DNA from: Eutrigla gurnardus
Taxonomy: Eukaryota; Chordata; Actinopteri; Perciformes; Triglidae
Reading direction: 5' to 3'
Length of the DNA stretch: 64,000 nt
Assembly: GCA_963514095.1 (NCBI GenBank)
Contig: OY741264.1
Coordinates: forward strand, 16,614,827 to 16,678,826
In this document: positions 44,373 to 56,347 of the stretch, piece after piece
Position numbering within the stretch: the stretch's first letter is position 1
Layout of the letters: the number at the start of each line of letters is the position of its first letter
Notes under the pieces: model-generated
The model's database searches: none
What the model was told of the DNA's origin: nothing
Seen by the model: the letters and a program-made list of their open reading frames with translations, nothing else
Position numbers and translations under genes: made by a program

Positions 44373-45128
44373 GTGTCTTTGCCTGATGGGCATGGTAATG
44401 TGCCAGTACGCATTCTAAGAGACACTGGGGCAGCTCAGTCTCTGATGCTGTCTGGCGTTTTGCCTTTGTCTGACAGTAATTCCACCGGAACACATGTTCT
44501 TGTCAGGGGTTTTGAAATTACTCCTGTTCAGGTGAGATTTCGTCTCTCTTCGAAACTGGTCAAAGGTGAAGTGGTGGTGGGAGTTCGCCAATATCTCCCT
44601 GTACCAGGCATTTTATTCATCTTGGGCAATGACTTAGCTGGGGGGAGGTTTGGGGTAACACCCAGGCCGTCTCACCACCTGTTGTCTCTGATTCTGTGCC
44701 TGAAGTACCACCAAAGCCTGATCAGTGCTCACGGCAGCATCCTGATGTGTTTCCTAGCTGTGCTGGTAAAACGTGGTCTTGATTCTGACTTGGTGTCTCT
44801 AAACGACACTTTTCTTGCTAAACCTGATGTTGCACATAGTTGTTCCTCACAGGCACCTGTAGGGGAGCTAGAGACTGGTTACCTGTCTGTCTCTACATGT
44901 CAGCCCTGTGATAGTCTGGCAACTTGTCCAGGTGAACCCTGCCTTTGCCAAAACTGCAGTACCTCAGATGGCCACTCGATGCTGACTTCAAAAGAGAGTC
45001 ATTCCGCTAACCCTGTGTTCATTCCCTACTTTACAGCAGAAATTAACATGTTTACAGCGTTGTACAAAAATGCTTTTTCTAAAGCCAGATCTCCATTCAT
45101 GACAACTGGTTGGGAGGTTAATTTTTAA
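44373..45128 (+). pseudogene. Third Gypsy-type element: retropepsin fragment with SINE-derived insert
   Basis: A 251-codon open frame on the plus strand. It begins near an aspartic protease active site (VPVRILRDTGAAQSLMLSGV; DTG) and continues with VRGFEITPVQVRFRLSSKLV and LPVPGILFILGNDLAGGRFG, the protease C-terminal part of a fish Gypsy family. Residues about 167-193 are read from an inserted SINE segment (44870-44952). No gag, reverse transcriptase or integrase follows. The frame is probably not functional despite being open. Confidence 0.65.
44870..44952 (+). repeat. SINE-derived segment inside the Gypsy open frame
   Basis: GACTGGTTACCTGTCTGTCT, then CTACATGTCAGCCCTGTGAT and a decayed CCAGGGTGTACCCTGCCTTC region match the internal module of the SINE at 47932-48304 and the minisatellite at 8155. 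It keeps the frame open. Confidence 0.85.
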
Positions 45129-45383
45129 TACAACTCACCTATTTCAATATTATCACAGCTGTCTGCTCTGCTGCATCAGCTCCAGAACCTTGTCGCCCAT
45201 ATTTAGAGTTAGACTATGTCATCACTGCCAGTCTATCAGTGTAAATAATGAATTTGTTTTCATTGTTAAATTCCTGTAATACTTGGGACTGCAACCAACG
45301 GTTTATTTTGAAAGTGCACTTTATTTTGAAAGTCCACAGCAGATGTTTGTGTTACACTTAATGCTTGGCATTTTGTGTAGCGC

Positions 45384-45731
45384 TCAGAAGTGAATGATGT
45401 TACGCTGTGGGTAAGTTGCCTTTCTGTTCGCTTGCACATAAACTCTGCTAAAAATGCAAACTATGTTTCATATTATATGTAAACTCGATCAGCATTAAAT
45501 GTGTAATATGCTTGTCTAACGAAACTCTTGTAAAACCCGTAGTTTTATTGTTTTGTGAGGAATTGTTGCCGTAATATGTGCTAAGAGTGATTAAGCTAGC
45601 TACTAACAGCACGAGGTGTACGTGTACGTATACATGTACTCATACGGAACTCCTCTTTTATAGTTTGAGCGGTAACAGACTCCACAGATTCTCCATTGAA
45701 ACACTGGTTGTGTATTTGTCCCATGTTGCAG
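45384..45731 (+). other. Unspliced copy of two small exons (A and B)
   Basis: Exon A ends at 45410 (...GATGTTACGCTGTGG) before donor GTAAGT. Exon B (45664-45731, TTTGAGCGGTAACAGACTCC ... CATGTTGCAG) follows a pyrimidine-rich acceptor CTCCTCTTTTATAG and ends at donor GTATGT. The borders are confirmed by the joined copy at 45958-46052. No protein is evident; probably untranslated exons of a repeat-derived transcript. Confidence 0.75.
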
Positions 45732-45957
45732 GTATGTTTATTTGTACTGTTGAATATGAAATATTGTTGTGTTGTAAATATGTGAATGCTCTGATTTAAT
45801 GTCAGACTAATGTGAGCTATTTTGAGCTGTTGTCAATACAAATAATAGCGTTTATTGACTGACTGTTACTCATTATTGCAGACCATTAAGATCTTTTGTG
45901 TTTTATATTTTATTTTCAAGTTTTTCTAAGAAAATTGTACAACTATACGATCACTGT

Positions 45958-46090
45958 TCAGAAGCGAATGATGTTACGCTGCGGTTCGAGCAGTAACAGA
46001 CTCCACAGATTCTCCATTGACACACTGGTTGTGTATTTGTCCCATGTTGCAGAAATAAACCAGTCCAGTGCTCCATCCAACCTGTCTCCT
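45958..46090 (+). other. Spliced copy of exons A and B joined to a third block
   Basis: 45958-45984 equals exon A, 45985-46052 equals exon B with no intron between, and 46053 onward (AAATAAACCAGTCCAGTGCT) follows directly where copy 1 has an intron. AATAAA at 46054 could serve as a polyadenylation signal. The junction falls exactly at the splice sites of copy 1, so this copy came from spliced RNA. Confidence 0.75.
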
Positions 46091-47931
46091 TGAAGTTCTT
46101 AGCAGTAGAGCAATATAACCAAGGTCACACCAGGACGGCAGGACGGTGCATTTAAGTGCAACTTTTTTGCCAAGACACAGGCAGTGTGAGGGGACAACTG
46201 TTGGCCTTCATTGGTGCTAATACTTTGGTGTGTGCCTTATCTGACTGTTGCATGCTGGGGGTTAAAAAATCCATTGTCAAAATGTCAGGATAGATGTTTT
46301 TATTCCCACTATTTCAATCTGAAACAGCTTCAATTAACAATGAACTAGATTTGTCAATTTGCATGTGACAAGTATTTCCAACAGTTTTCCAACACAGTTT
46401 TACAACACACACTGATATCAGGTGCCTGTATCTCTATTTTAATATTTTCTAATATTTGTGATGTGAACAAACCATAGAACAGTTATAGATGGAGCTCTCA
46501 TTTAGTGTTAGTCTATACATTTTTAGAATTCATGTCATGGATTTTTGGAGTGAAAGCTGGTTCAAGCGCTGTGCCGCAGTGGACTCAGACCAATGTCCCT
46601 GTGGGGTCAGGGGTCAGATGTCAGCTGACCGTAGAGTCTGCTGACTCTGCGTATCTTTTGAGGGGAAGCAGCATGACTTGAGCAACTGATGTGAGCAGCT
46701 CTTCATCCAACTGTGTGCAGCAACATGTGGACATGTGTCGCTGTGGCATCGGCTGAGTTGCTGATTTAATCATCGGCTGGAAGTTCTTTGAAAGAGAGGA
46801 GGGCTGGTTTTGTTTTGGCCAAAGAACAAGCAGCAGTGACCCTTGCTGCCGCAGCATTCAGCCATATGTGATTACAGAAGCAGAGATAAAGGCACAGACG
46901 ATGAGACTACTTAAAGTGGTTGGGTAGGGAAACGTTTTGTCGTGAAGTGATGCTTTTGTAACAGTTTTCCTAAATCTAACACATTTAACCCCATGGTTTG
47001 ATATATTTGTGTGACTGGACTGGATGTTTGTGTTGTAAGTAAAGAAAAATAGATGAGACTCTTTCAAAGCCCCTTCAACACTGACTAGAGAAAATTGGTT
47101 TTCTACAAAATGTGTCCCTTTAAATGTTGATCTGCTGCTGAGAAAATGTGACTTTCAAACTACATGTGTCTCAGTTTACCGTATGTCATGTGTTTATGAA
47201 TGAAATACATGTCTTTCCTTCGAATCCTGGGATTAGGGAAAAAATAATAAGATAATAAGATATATTGGTGTGATATATTGTTTACTTTACCCCTCCATAG
47301 ATGTCATTCATTTGATTCTTTCTTACTTTCACTCTCCCTCCTTTCCAGAGTGACTTCCTCTCTGTGCTGACTAAGTCTCTGCGTCTGTCAAGTGTCAGGC
47401 CAGACAACATGAAGAAGAGAGTAGGAAACAAAGATCAGAAAGCTGAAGAAAGGGAGTGTGGGAGGTCGCCATAGAGGAGGGAGAGGAGTACAGGAGAGAC
47501 CCCAAATTATATTACCCTAGTGCACTCCTCCTCCTCCTTCGCCTCCTCTGTACGGCACAGCAGAATGTAGGTCTGTGCTTGCCTGCAGCCATCAGCAAGA
47601 ATCAGTTCTGCCCCAGTTACTGACGCATCTCATAGACTAAACACACACACAGACGTCATAATGCGCTGACATGCACACGCAAATGCACATAAAAACAGAC
47701 GCACTTCCAATATGCTTGCAGAGACACACACAGAGGGAGCAGTCTCAGAAGAACGTACAGACACTGACACACGGAGGCATGAGGCTTGTTTTTATACTTC
47801 TATGCCAATGATCACGATGATTGGCATGTGAGTATAAAACCTTTATATTGAGACTGAATACAGTTTTTGGTTATCTTTTCCCTGATCCCAGGGTGGTGCC
47901 CCGTTTATTCATGATTATATCATGATAATAT
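46091..47931. other. Intergenic, no gene seen
   Basis: No exon or repeat recognised, apart from a small imperfect hairpin at 47791-47838 (TTTATACT/AGTATAAA and ATGCCAAT/ATTGGCAT). Confidence 0.5.
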
Positions 47932-48304
47932 CCATCCATTTTCTACCGCTTATCCTGTATTTAGGGTCACGGGGGGGCTGGAGCCGATCCCAGCTGTCAT
48001 TGGGCGAAGGCAGGGTACACCCTGGACAGGACGCCAGTCTATCACAGGGCCAACATGTAGAGACAAACAACCATTCACACTCACATTCACACCTACGGGC
48101 AATTTAGAGTCACCAATTAACCTATCCCCATCCTGCATGTCTTTGGACTGTGGGAGGAAGCCGGAGAACCCGGAGAGAACCCACGCTTACACGGGGAGAA
48201 CATGCAAACTCCACACAGAAGGAACCCGGGCCGACCCGGGAATCGAACCCAGGACCCTCTTGCTGTGAGGCGAGAGTGCTACCCACTACACCACCGTGCA
48301 GCCC
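47932..48304 (-). mobile_element. Full-length tRNA-derived SINE (373 bp)
   Basis: Flanked by the 15-bp target duplication ATATCATGATAATAT (47917-47931 and 48305-48319). On the minus strand the head GGGCTGCACGGTGGTGTAGT...GGTAGCAC has an A box (TGGTGTAGTGG) and a B box (GGGTTCGATTCCC), the RNA polymerase III promoter of a tRNA-derived SINE. The body includes CATGTTCTCCCCGTGTAAGC, the single internal module (GTCTCTACATGTTGGCCCTG) and TACCCTGCCTTCGCCC. The tail is AGCGGTAGAAAATGGATGGA. It is the reference copy for the other members in the window. Confidence 0.95.
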
Positions 48305-48770
48305 ATATCATGATAATATATTAAATATAATTATTAATAGCGATAATCATATTGACATTAATAATTAGCTGTTGATAACCAAATCTGCTCCTGCTACAAC
48401 CCCAACACCACCCACCCACTTAGTCTTTGTAGTCCTCATAACATATCGATAGCAATGAATACATTAAATGCTCTTACATAAAAACATTTAAAAAATGACA
48501 TCTGTGGCCGTAGCAGGACGGTAAAAACCCCGTCCAATCAAAAAAGTTGGGCTGGAGAAAATAATTGGATGGCCTGCCTGTCTGTCAATGCTAACTTCCT
48601 GATTCCTGACACTCGTTGCGGTGTTCTGGGGGAGCGGCTATGAACAGAGATCTGATTGAAGGGGGCGGAACATTTTTGTTTCAGCAATGCATTCAAAGTC
48701 AAAGTCTCTGTGTTTTTTCCAAATTACCTACTCTGCCTTAACTTTCTATTGTATTGTTTTCATGCTGAGC
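48305..48770. other. No gene seen
   Basis: Short intergenic stretch between a SINE and a LINE fragment. Confidence 0.5.
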
Positions 48771-49292
48771 GGCACGGAAAAAAAATTACAATTTCTGTCC
48801 CTGAACACAAAACTAATAGATTGCATTGCATCAGTATTTCACAAACTGCTGTTGGTCACTGAACACACCGTCATCCAGTCTTTCCTCACAAAGGACGCAA
48901 CACAACTCTTGGTCCAAGTTCTGGTCATCTCCCGCCTTGACTACTGCAACGCTCTCTTGCCCTTGTCTTTAATCTACCCAAATTCTCCCATGTGACCCCC
49001 CTCCTTCGTGACCTCTTTCGACAAATNNNNNNNNNNNNNNNNNNNNNNNNNNNNNNNNNNNNNNNNNNNNNNNNNNNNNNNNNNNNNNNNNNNNNNNNNN
49101 NNNNNNNNNNNNNNNNNNNNNNNNNNNNNNNNNNNNNNNNNNNNNNNNNNNNNNNNNNNNNNNNNNNNNNNNNNNNNNNNNNNNNNNNNNNNNNNNNNNN
49201 NNNNNNNNNNNNNNNNNNNNNNNNNNGTACTTATTGTAAGTTGCGTTGGACAAAAGCGTCTGCTAAATGCCCTAAATGTAAATGTAAATGTC
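48771..49292 (+). mobile_element. L2-like LINE 3' fragment, interrupted by an assembly gap
   Basis: Before the gap the frame reads LVQVLVISRLDYCNALL, then THVTPLLRDLF-like sequence in another frame: the C-terminal part of a LINE reverse transcriptase. After the gap comes the LINE 3' end GTAAGTTGCGTTGGACAAAA GCGTCTGCTAAATGCCC and a tail of TGTAAA repeats, ending near 49292. 5' truncated. Confidence 0.75.
49027..49226. other. Assembly gap (200 N)
   Basis: Run of exactly 200 N. Confidence 1.
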
Positions 49293-51509
49293 ATAGCCTT
49301 GCTTTGAGCTGCTCTTTGCTGGGTGGGGGAGTGGCCGACTTTTTCTCATTGTAAGTACTTTGGTGTCGTATGCCATTGGGGTCTTGTCTCTATTGGTGGG
49401 TGAAGAACCTGCTCAGTCAACCACTGTGTGCTGTCTTGGTGTGTGTATGCTTCTCCTGTACTGTATGTTAGATGCTTTTCCATTCAAAATCAATACACGG
49501 ATGCCCCTACTCCCACACTTCACTTCACACATCCATTTCCCATTTATGTCATTCTTCACTAGATGGGTTCAATAAGTTGACTGTAATGAAAACCACTTGC
49601 ACTTCATTGGTGTCCTGTTTTCCTTCTGTTTCACCTGTGTTTTATACATTTCAGTCATTAATGGACATGAAATAAAAGGACTGAAATGGGTTGATGGATG
49701 CAACCTGCAATAGCTTGTTTTCGACACATCACACATCATGGCAACATGTTGACTCGAGAGGCAGTTGCTGCTTCACTATAATCGTCTAGAATGGTTGAAT
49801 GGTGGGAAGATTTTATGAAGCAGCTGTATGAAGTGTCATGAATGGATGAGAGCACTGAGTTTGTTGCTAATAATGTCACTTTACTGTTGTGTGACACATT
49901 TTTTTTCAGGGGACGATGACGTTTTTCTGATTCTGATTCTGAAGATGAGAGAAAAAAAAAGCATAGACGATAGCAGAAATGATCAACCTGGCGTTGTTGT
50001 CGTTGAACTAAGTTTAATTTCACCGACGTTATTTGCTGGATATGACTCGCTTCCTTCCTCGCTCCAGGCATCTAAAATCAGTGTGATGGTTCAGTTATTG
50101 TGCTGAAATCCCTTTGTGAGCCACAGGGGCTGTATGTACAAACAGTGCATTCATGACATTAAAGGTAACAATCAGGGTTGTCTCTCATGGGGTTGCAGTG
50201 GTTTTTATTAATTTACAAACCAGGAAATGAACTCAGCACTATTTCCAGGTCAGTTCACGGACAAGGCCAAATTCTACATGTGGTCCTCCTTAAACTGTTG
50301 ACCGTTCACTTCAAATTACAGTACATTGTAAATGCATTTTATTGTGCATAAGACATTTCCTTCAGCTATGTTCTGCCTTAGTTATTCAGGGCATCAAATC
50401 ACCCGACAACCCCTATCTTCATCTGCCAAACATCCTCCTTGCTCTCCCAACACAAATGGGTGTATGCATTGCTTCTCTCAATAAAGAAACAGGTCCAAAC
50501 ATCCAGTGCTGTAATTGAAGGTCCTCACTGTTGGAATGTATCTAAATAAATCATTGTGAAGTGACTCATCATGATGCCCATCTGGGCTGCTTTCTAAAGG
50601 TCCCATGAGATGTCCGTGCTTTGGTTTCATTACATCCTGTCAACACATTACTTCACTTAATTTATGTTTGACAAAACACATTTTGTAAGGTGTAGGGCAC
50701 TGTTGTGTTTTCCGGGTTCAACCGATGCTTGTGACTCTAATAATCGAATACTCTAATAATCGCTAATAATTGTTCATCAAATAATATTGAAGAAAACAAT
50801 TGAGATTGTTATTGATGGCATAATTCAACCATATCTTCAACAGATTCCATTCACTACTAATTTGTTTTGGTAATTACATGGACGTTTGTAGGCTTCAACT
50901 GATACAGTTGAATGCAGACTCATTATGTAAATCTATAAAGAGAGACTTTGCATTTATAATTTGGAACTGAAAAATGTCATGTCCTTCTTTGCGACATCAT
51001 CACCAAAAGCAATAACAATGCACATGCCATGTTTTCTACTGTCCACTGGCTCACAAACCGTTCTGTGTCAGAAGCCGCTTGACTTTTATCCAACAGAGCC
51101 TGGAATTAATTTGCCTCCTTCTTTACTGACGGTTTAAAAAATCAGACATGCAGTAAGCGCCTCCATATCAGGTACAAAAGTGTGAGTGTAGTGTTGTCTC
51201 TGCATCAACCTAAAATTAATTAAAATACAATGAAACAACTTCATACAATCAACCATAAAAATCTGTAGGACATTACAGAAACATCTGAAATCTTGCCTAA
51301 TTATTCTACCAACAGGCTTTTAAAAAAAGCTTCAAATTGCATGGTGATTTTAATAAATTGTAAACACGTATCTTCTCGCAGGTTAACCTTTAAGGTCTTC
51401 AATGACATCCACTTAAACAGAGATAATGGCAGAATTTCAGTATTAGTATTATAAGATCTCAGTGTTTAATTCGAAACAGTCAGCCACAATATATTAAACC
51501 GACCAAAGG
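49293..51509. other. Intergenic, no gene seen
   Basis: AT-rich, nothing recognised on either strand. Confidence 0.5.
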
Positions 51510-52330
51510 AAAAAATGGGTGGGACTTTCTGACATGACATGACATGCAGAGTTCCCCAAGGCTCCATTTTGGAGTCTCTTCTGTTTAGCATCTACATGCT
51601 GCCACTGGCTCAGATTATGGAAAACAACAAAATAAGTTACTATAATTATGCAGATGACACATATTTACATAACCACATTACAAGGGGATCATGGTCGAAT
51701 ACAAGCACTGAGAAAACGATCAAGCAAACCAACCAACATAAAGGATGAGCCAGAATAGAATTTTCTTCAATTTCTTTGGAGCCAAGAAGGAATGATTCAA
51801 ATATACTGCTCAACTTCAATCCGCAATGTAATAAACCACAGACTAAGTCAGAAATCTGTGTAGTCATGGACTCAGACCTGAACTTCAACAGCCAAATTAA
51901 GACAATTACAAAGTCAGCATATCATTTTAAGAATATATGAAGGATTAAAGGATTTATGTCCCAGCAGGATTTGGAAAAACTTGTTTGAATGGATTTATCT
52001 CAGTAGACTGGACTACTGTAACGGTCTCCCTCAAAAATTGATTAGACAACTGTATCTGATTCAGAACGCCGCTGCTCAAGTTCTCACCAAGACCAAGAAA
52101 GTGGATCACATCGGTCCAGTTCTGAGGGATTTACACAGGTTTCCTGTCAATCAAATAATTGGTTTCAGTTGGTTTATAAAGCAGTGAATGATTTAGGGCC
52201 AAAATACATATCTGATGAACCATCCAGACATCTCAGGTCACCTGGTTCAGGTCTGGTTCAGGTCTGTTTTCTGTCCCCAGAGGCAAAACTAAATATGGAG
52301 AAACAGCCTTCAGATTTTATGCACCATATA
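51510..52330 (+). pseudogene. LINE (L2/CR1-like) reverse transcriptase fragment
   Basis: The open stretch 51539-51748 contains CRVPQGSILESLLFSIYM and the catalytic YADDT box (YYNYADDTYLHNH). Further on, 51981-52187 reads WIYLSRLDYCNGLPQKLIRQ, LYLIQNAAAQVLTKTKKVDH and IGPVLRDLHRFPVN, the usual C-terminal motifs. Several stops and frameshifts lie between. Degraded; no 3' tail is visible. Confidence 0.85.
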
Positions 52331-53205
52331 CCTGTGTGACGGAGAGCACATCGTCACCTGGCTTTGCGTCACCTGGCTTTGTATAAAACAGCACTTTGGA
52401 CTGAGTGGGATTACATATGCACTTTAATAATTGCACACACACTTTAGCAGGATGTAAACTTTATTGGAGATTTGCACAGTACATTTTAACGCATTGTTTT
52501 TGGACATTTTGTATGGATAGGTTTGCCATATTTATTGAATGTTTGTCGCCACCCATGTTTATTTTCCTTTGTCGGATCTTGGTTTGCTGGTGGGTGCTGT
52601 GTGGGTCACGCAGCTCCACCTAGAGCAGAGGGACATATGGTTAAATGGGCATATTAAATGTGTTAATTATTTAAACAAGGTACATTGTGTTGCTCAATAA
52701 GTGTATGCATTGAATGAGTCGAGTGTATTGTGTATTCATCAGTCTTTGTATTTAGGGTGTGCAGGCTAAAGGCTTCCCCAGGCAACGGACACCGCTTCTT
52801 TAGTTCCAGGGGCAACCAAGTGTAAATTGGTGTGGGGGTGGTGGATGTGTGTATTGTATCTAAGTAAATGGAATATGAAGGGGATATGTGTATTTTCTTT
52901 GTTAGTGGAGGTACATGAGGGTGTGTATATAGGTTATTGGTTATGTGGTAGAAATACAGGAATAAAAAGGGTGGGTTAAACATGTTGGTAGGCAGTGGAG
53001 CCCAGTGGATGGAGTCTTCTAGGGTCATTAGCTGCGACACCCTATAAATAGGTGCCATTTTGACAACCTGTGTGGGGACTGATGTGGCTATGTGGGATGC
53101 TTTAATGGGTAAATAAAGAAGCCCCTCTGTGGCCCACCTTAATCCTGCCTGTGGTTCATTCTTTGCTGTGCAATCCAGCCGTAATTGTGGTAATTCTCAC
53201 AACCT
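52331..53205. other. Possible LTR-like stretch, class uncertain
   Basis: Runs from TGTGTGACGGAGAGC to TTCTCACA, with a polyadenylation signal AATAAA at 53113 close to the right end, which suggests an LTR. No target duplication is seen, so this is only a suggestion. Confidence 0.2.
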
Positions 53206-53269
53206 GGAACCTGTTCGCCACTCTTGGCTGTTTTTTAAGTTGCATGTACATGAAATACATTTTATAATG

Positions 53270-53487
53270 GTTTTTTTTTTCAAATATTATTTTTTATGGC
53301 TGGAGTGCCATGCAAGCCTTTTTTTATTTTTATTGTTTTATGCAGAGAGAGACAGTGTGGAAAGGGGAGATAGAGGGGGAAGACATGCGCGAAAGAGATT
53401 GCAGGTCCTGGAGTCGAACCACTGATCTCCGCGCCGTGCCTCCGTACATGGGGCGGCTGCCTTATCCACTGCGCCACCGACCACCCC
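53270..53487 (-). mobile_element. Second tRNA-derived SINE family (218 bp)
   Basis: Flanked by the 12-bp target duplication CATTTTATAATG (53258-53269, 53488-53499). On the minus strand the head GGTGGTCGGTGGCGCAGTGG...ATAAGG gives an A box (TGGCGCAGTGG) and GTGGTTCGACTCC gives the B box. An A-rich tail is seen as the T-run after 53270. It differs in body and tail from the ATGGATGGA SINE. Confidence 0.93.
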
Positions 53488-53499
53488 CATTTTATAATG

Positions 53500-54319
53500 T
53501 TTAAGACATTTATTGACTGATAATGTCAAGTTTCCTGAGAAAACTTCAGAGATCAGGGAGTGGAGAAGGCAGAGAACCTGTGAAGAGGAAGGACAACAGC
53601 AGCATCACAACACAGAAACATCACCGGATGAATGAAAACATATAATTGCAATCCAAAAGCTGTGACTTAAATCAGAAACACAGCATCGAACTGTGTCCGC
53701 TGAGACCCAACATTTGTTGGATGGCAATAGTGATGGTGAGGCTAACTTAACAGGAGGATGGGGGAGGACATTTACATCAGGACAACAGGAGGGAGGATCT
53801 GCTCTCATTAATTTTTCACTTTCATTCATAGTAAATTATTTAAGAGCCATGTTGCACTGCGTCTCCTGATACAGCGCAGGCCCTCGTATTCATAAGACAC
53901 TTAAACACCAACAAAGGGACACACACACACACTCAATCCTAGTCGAATATGTATACACAATATTCATATATTCAGACTATTGCATGTACGCTCACTGTTA
54001 TGCATACAGTCACACATGCACTCTCCCAGGGGAGCTGATTAGGCTAAGATACGTCATGCAACCTGCCCTCCCACCCACATGTGTTATACTACACACACAC
54101 ACGTCTTTATATCGGTCACATAAGTATGCACGTACACAGAGCACAGGCCTTCCTGAACTGGGTAATAATGTCATATTATTTTATATTGATTTTATTATTT
54201 TTCCGACTGCTGACACACGTGTTGTGGAATTTGATTCACTGTGTCAAAACTCAATAGAGGCCAACACAACACTGAGAGATAAGCATCTCTCCTCTATGTC
54301 AAAATGAACCCTTGCAACC
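53500..54319. other. Intergenic, no gene seen
   Basis: Nothing recognised. Confidence 0.5.
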
Positions 54320-55107
54320 AAAACCCCACAATCCTTTAAAACGTACAACCCCAAAAAGCCCAAGCGATGGAGTTATAAAATCGCCGTGCTGGCAGATAGA
54401 AATGGAATTGTCCACAATTTTAAGTTTTTCTCAGGAAAGGTCAGTGTCCAGGAACCTGGAATCCCAGACATAGGTGCAAGTTGGAATGTTGTGCTGAAGC
54501 TGGCCTCTGTTATCCCTCCAAACATGCCATACACACTATTTTATGAGAACTGATTTTGTGGGGTTGATCTACAAGTAGCTCTTGAAAAATCCAGTGTAGG
54601 AACTGTGCGTAAGAATCAACTTGCTGGATGTGTTTATACAGCGGATAAGGAAGTGCAGGCCCAAGGACAGGGTACCTTTGAAGAGAAGGAGGCCAAACAC
54701 AACGGTGTCACACACAAAGCTGTGAAGTGGTATAGTAATCGTGCAGTTAACCTCCTCAGCACCTTTGCTGCAGCAAACCCTACCACAACAGTTGAGAGAT
54801 GGGACAAAAAGAGAAAAGAGATGATTAATGTGGTGTGCCCCAACGTGACCACCTACAATAAGTCCATGGGTGGGGTGGATCTCTTAGACTCACTCATTGC
54901 CTTGTACCGCACCAAAATCAGATAAAAAAAATTGGTACCATCGCATTGGTTTCCAATTGGTTGACCTCACAGTTGTGCAAGCATGACTACTTTACAGAAG
55001 GGATTGTGATTGTGAAGGGCATCATTAGAGTCACATACTCTAAGTGCAAGGTGCACCTTACCTTCAACAGTGACAAGCAGTGTTTCAAGACCTTTCACAC
55101 CGAGTAA
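54320..55107 (+). pseudogene. piggyBac-type transposase (PGBD-like) fragment
   Basis: Plus-strand reading: YNPKKPKRWSYKIAVLADRN, then after an in-frame stop VGTVRKNQLAGCVYTADKEV, KHNGVTHKAVKWYSNRAVNL, and CPNVTTYNKSMGGVDLLDSL with IALYRTKIR, a stop, then KWYHRIGFQLVDL. Y-N-x-x-MGGVDxxD...YR and KWYHRxxFxxxD are the signature of DDE_Tnp_1_7 (piggyBac) transposases. The N-terminal third and the C-terminal Cys-rich part are lost. No TTAA-flanked ends were found. Confidence 0.9.
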
Positions 55108-55905
55108 TAAGTTGTGTTATAAAGAAACTACCTGAGACAAGAAAAAATAATGTAACGATTTTACAGCAAATGTGTGAATGTTTTTGCCAAAATATGTTCA
55201 ATTGTTTTTGTATTTAGTAAAACAAACCCCTACATGTAATGTTGGTCAGATTTCAAGTATTTTTAAACAAAACAAATAATTTAATTCTTATAAGAAAAGG
55301 TCTGTTATCTTTTTTGGATTTAAAGTTTTTTGGGGGAGTTTTTTCAATATGTTCGTTGTGGAGTACAGGGTAAAGATAATGCCCCAAATACCCCCAATAC
55401 CCTACTGGTATGATTTCTCTATATGAGAAAGAAAAGCAGAATTACAGGAAAATAATCAATACAATGTGTTACAGTCATTTTCCAGTGCAATGGTAAACAA
55501 GGGATGATGGAGGCTATTGACTTTTCACCACATTCACTCAAATACTGATGCTGAGTTACTAATCATGAGCTTCAAACTACGACTCCCTTGCTCTGTAGTT
55601 ACCCCTCTAGCGTCAGCTTTGGACGTGTCAGGGATGGCAAGTCAGTTTCCACTTGTTACATGCATCGTGTCTTTCCAAAAATACATTTCCATTTTCGTAG
55701 GAAGTTAGGTTTAGGCAATAAAACCACTTAGTTTGGTTTAGGAAAAGAACATGCTGGACGTTAACTTGACTCACTTGACTCACTAATCATAATATAATAT
55801 CACAAAATATCAACGTTTACTTTTAGTTTTTTGCACAGGACATGAACAGCGGTCTGCTGGGCAAATGCTGTATATGTTTGGGTCATCACTGACAGATGTA
55901 GAATC
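55108..55905. other. Intergenic, no gene seen
   Basis: Nothing recognised. Confidence 0.5.
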
Positions 55906-56347
55906 TGTTGTGAACGAGGCTTCAGATGGGCTGGACACAAATGCAGGACACTGGGCTTGAGACAGGCAGGGTTTATTCAAAAATGAGCAGAGGTCAGTAC
56001 ACAGAAGATCAGTCAGCACAGGCAGAGGTATCCAAAAACGTGAGGCAAAAAGGCGAGGTCGAGAAAGACAGGCAAAGTTCAAAAGAGTGACTATGACTAT
56101 GAAAATGCTGGGACGAGGACTTGACGTACAACAAACTGCCAATGAGACAAAGGGAGACATGAGGTTAAATACAAGAGGTAGTAACAAGGGTGATGGAAAA
56201 CAGGTCAGACCAGGGGAAGCACACGAGGAAGGGGGTGTGACCTGAAAGGAGACGAGAGGTAAGTAACACAGTAATCAGAAAATGACATATAACATTCATA
56301 AATTTTTTTTAAAAAAACAGGGCAACACTCCAGACCAAGACATGACA
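55906..56347 (-). mobile_element. Solo LTR, Gypsy-type (442 bp)
   Basis: Ends TGTTGTGAAC...CATGACA with a 5-bp target duplication GAATC (55901-55905 and 56348-56352). On the minus strand it contains GAATAAACCCTGCCTGTC, a polyadenylation signal region. It shares the order of some blocks (GACAGGCAAA, AATGAGACAAAGG) with the LTR at 40222-40690, so it is probably a related family. No internal region remains, implying LTR-LTR recombination. Confidence 0.85.

Noticed and set aside
47932..48304. The SINE head as a genuine tRNA gene
   Set aside because: A and B boxes are present, but the head runs directly into a SINE body with target-site duplications, so it is a tRNA-derived retroposon. The same reasoning excludes 53270-53487.
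52663..53058. 131-codon minus-strand frame
   Set aside because: Low-complexity Thr/His/Ile/Pro composition in a repeat-like region, no recognisable domain, no splice context.
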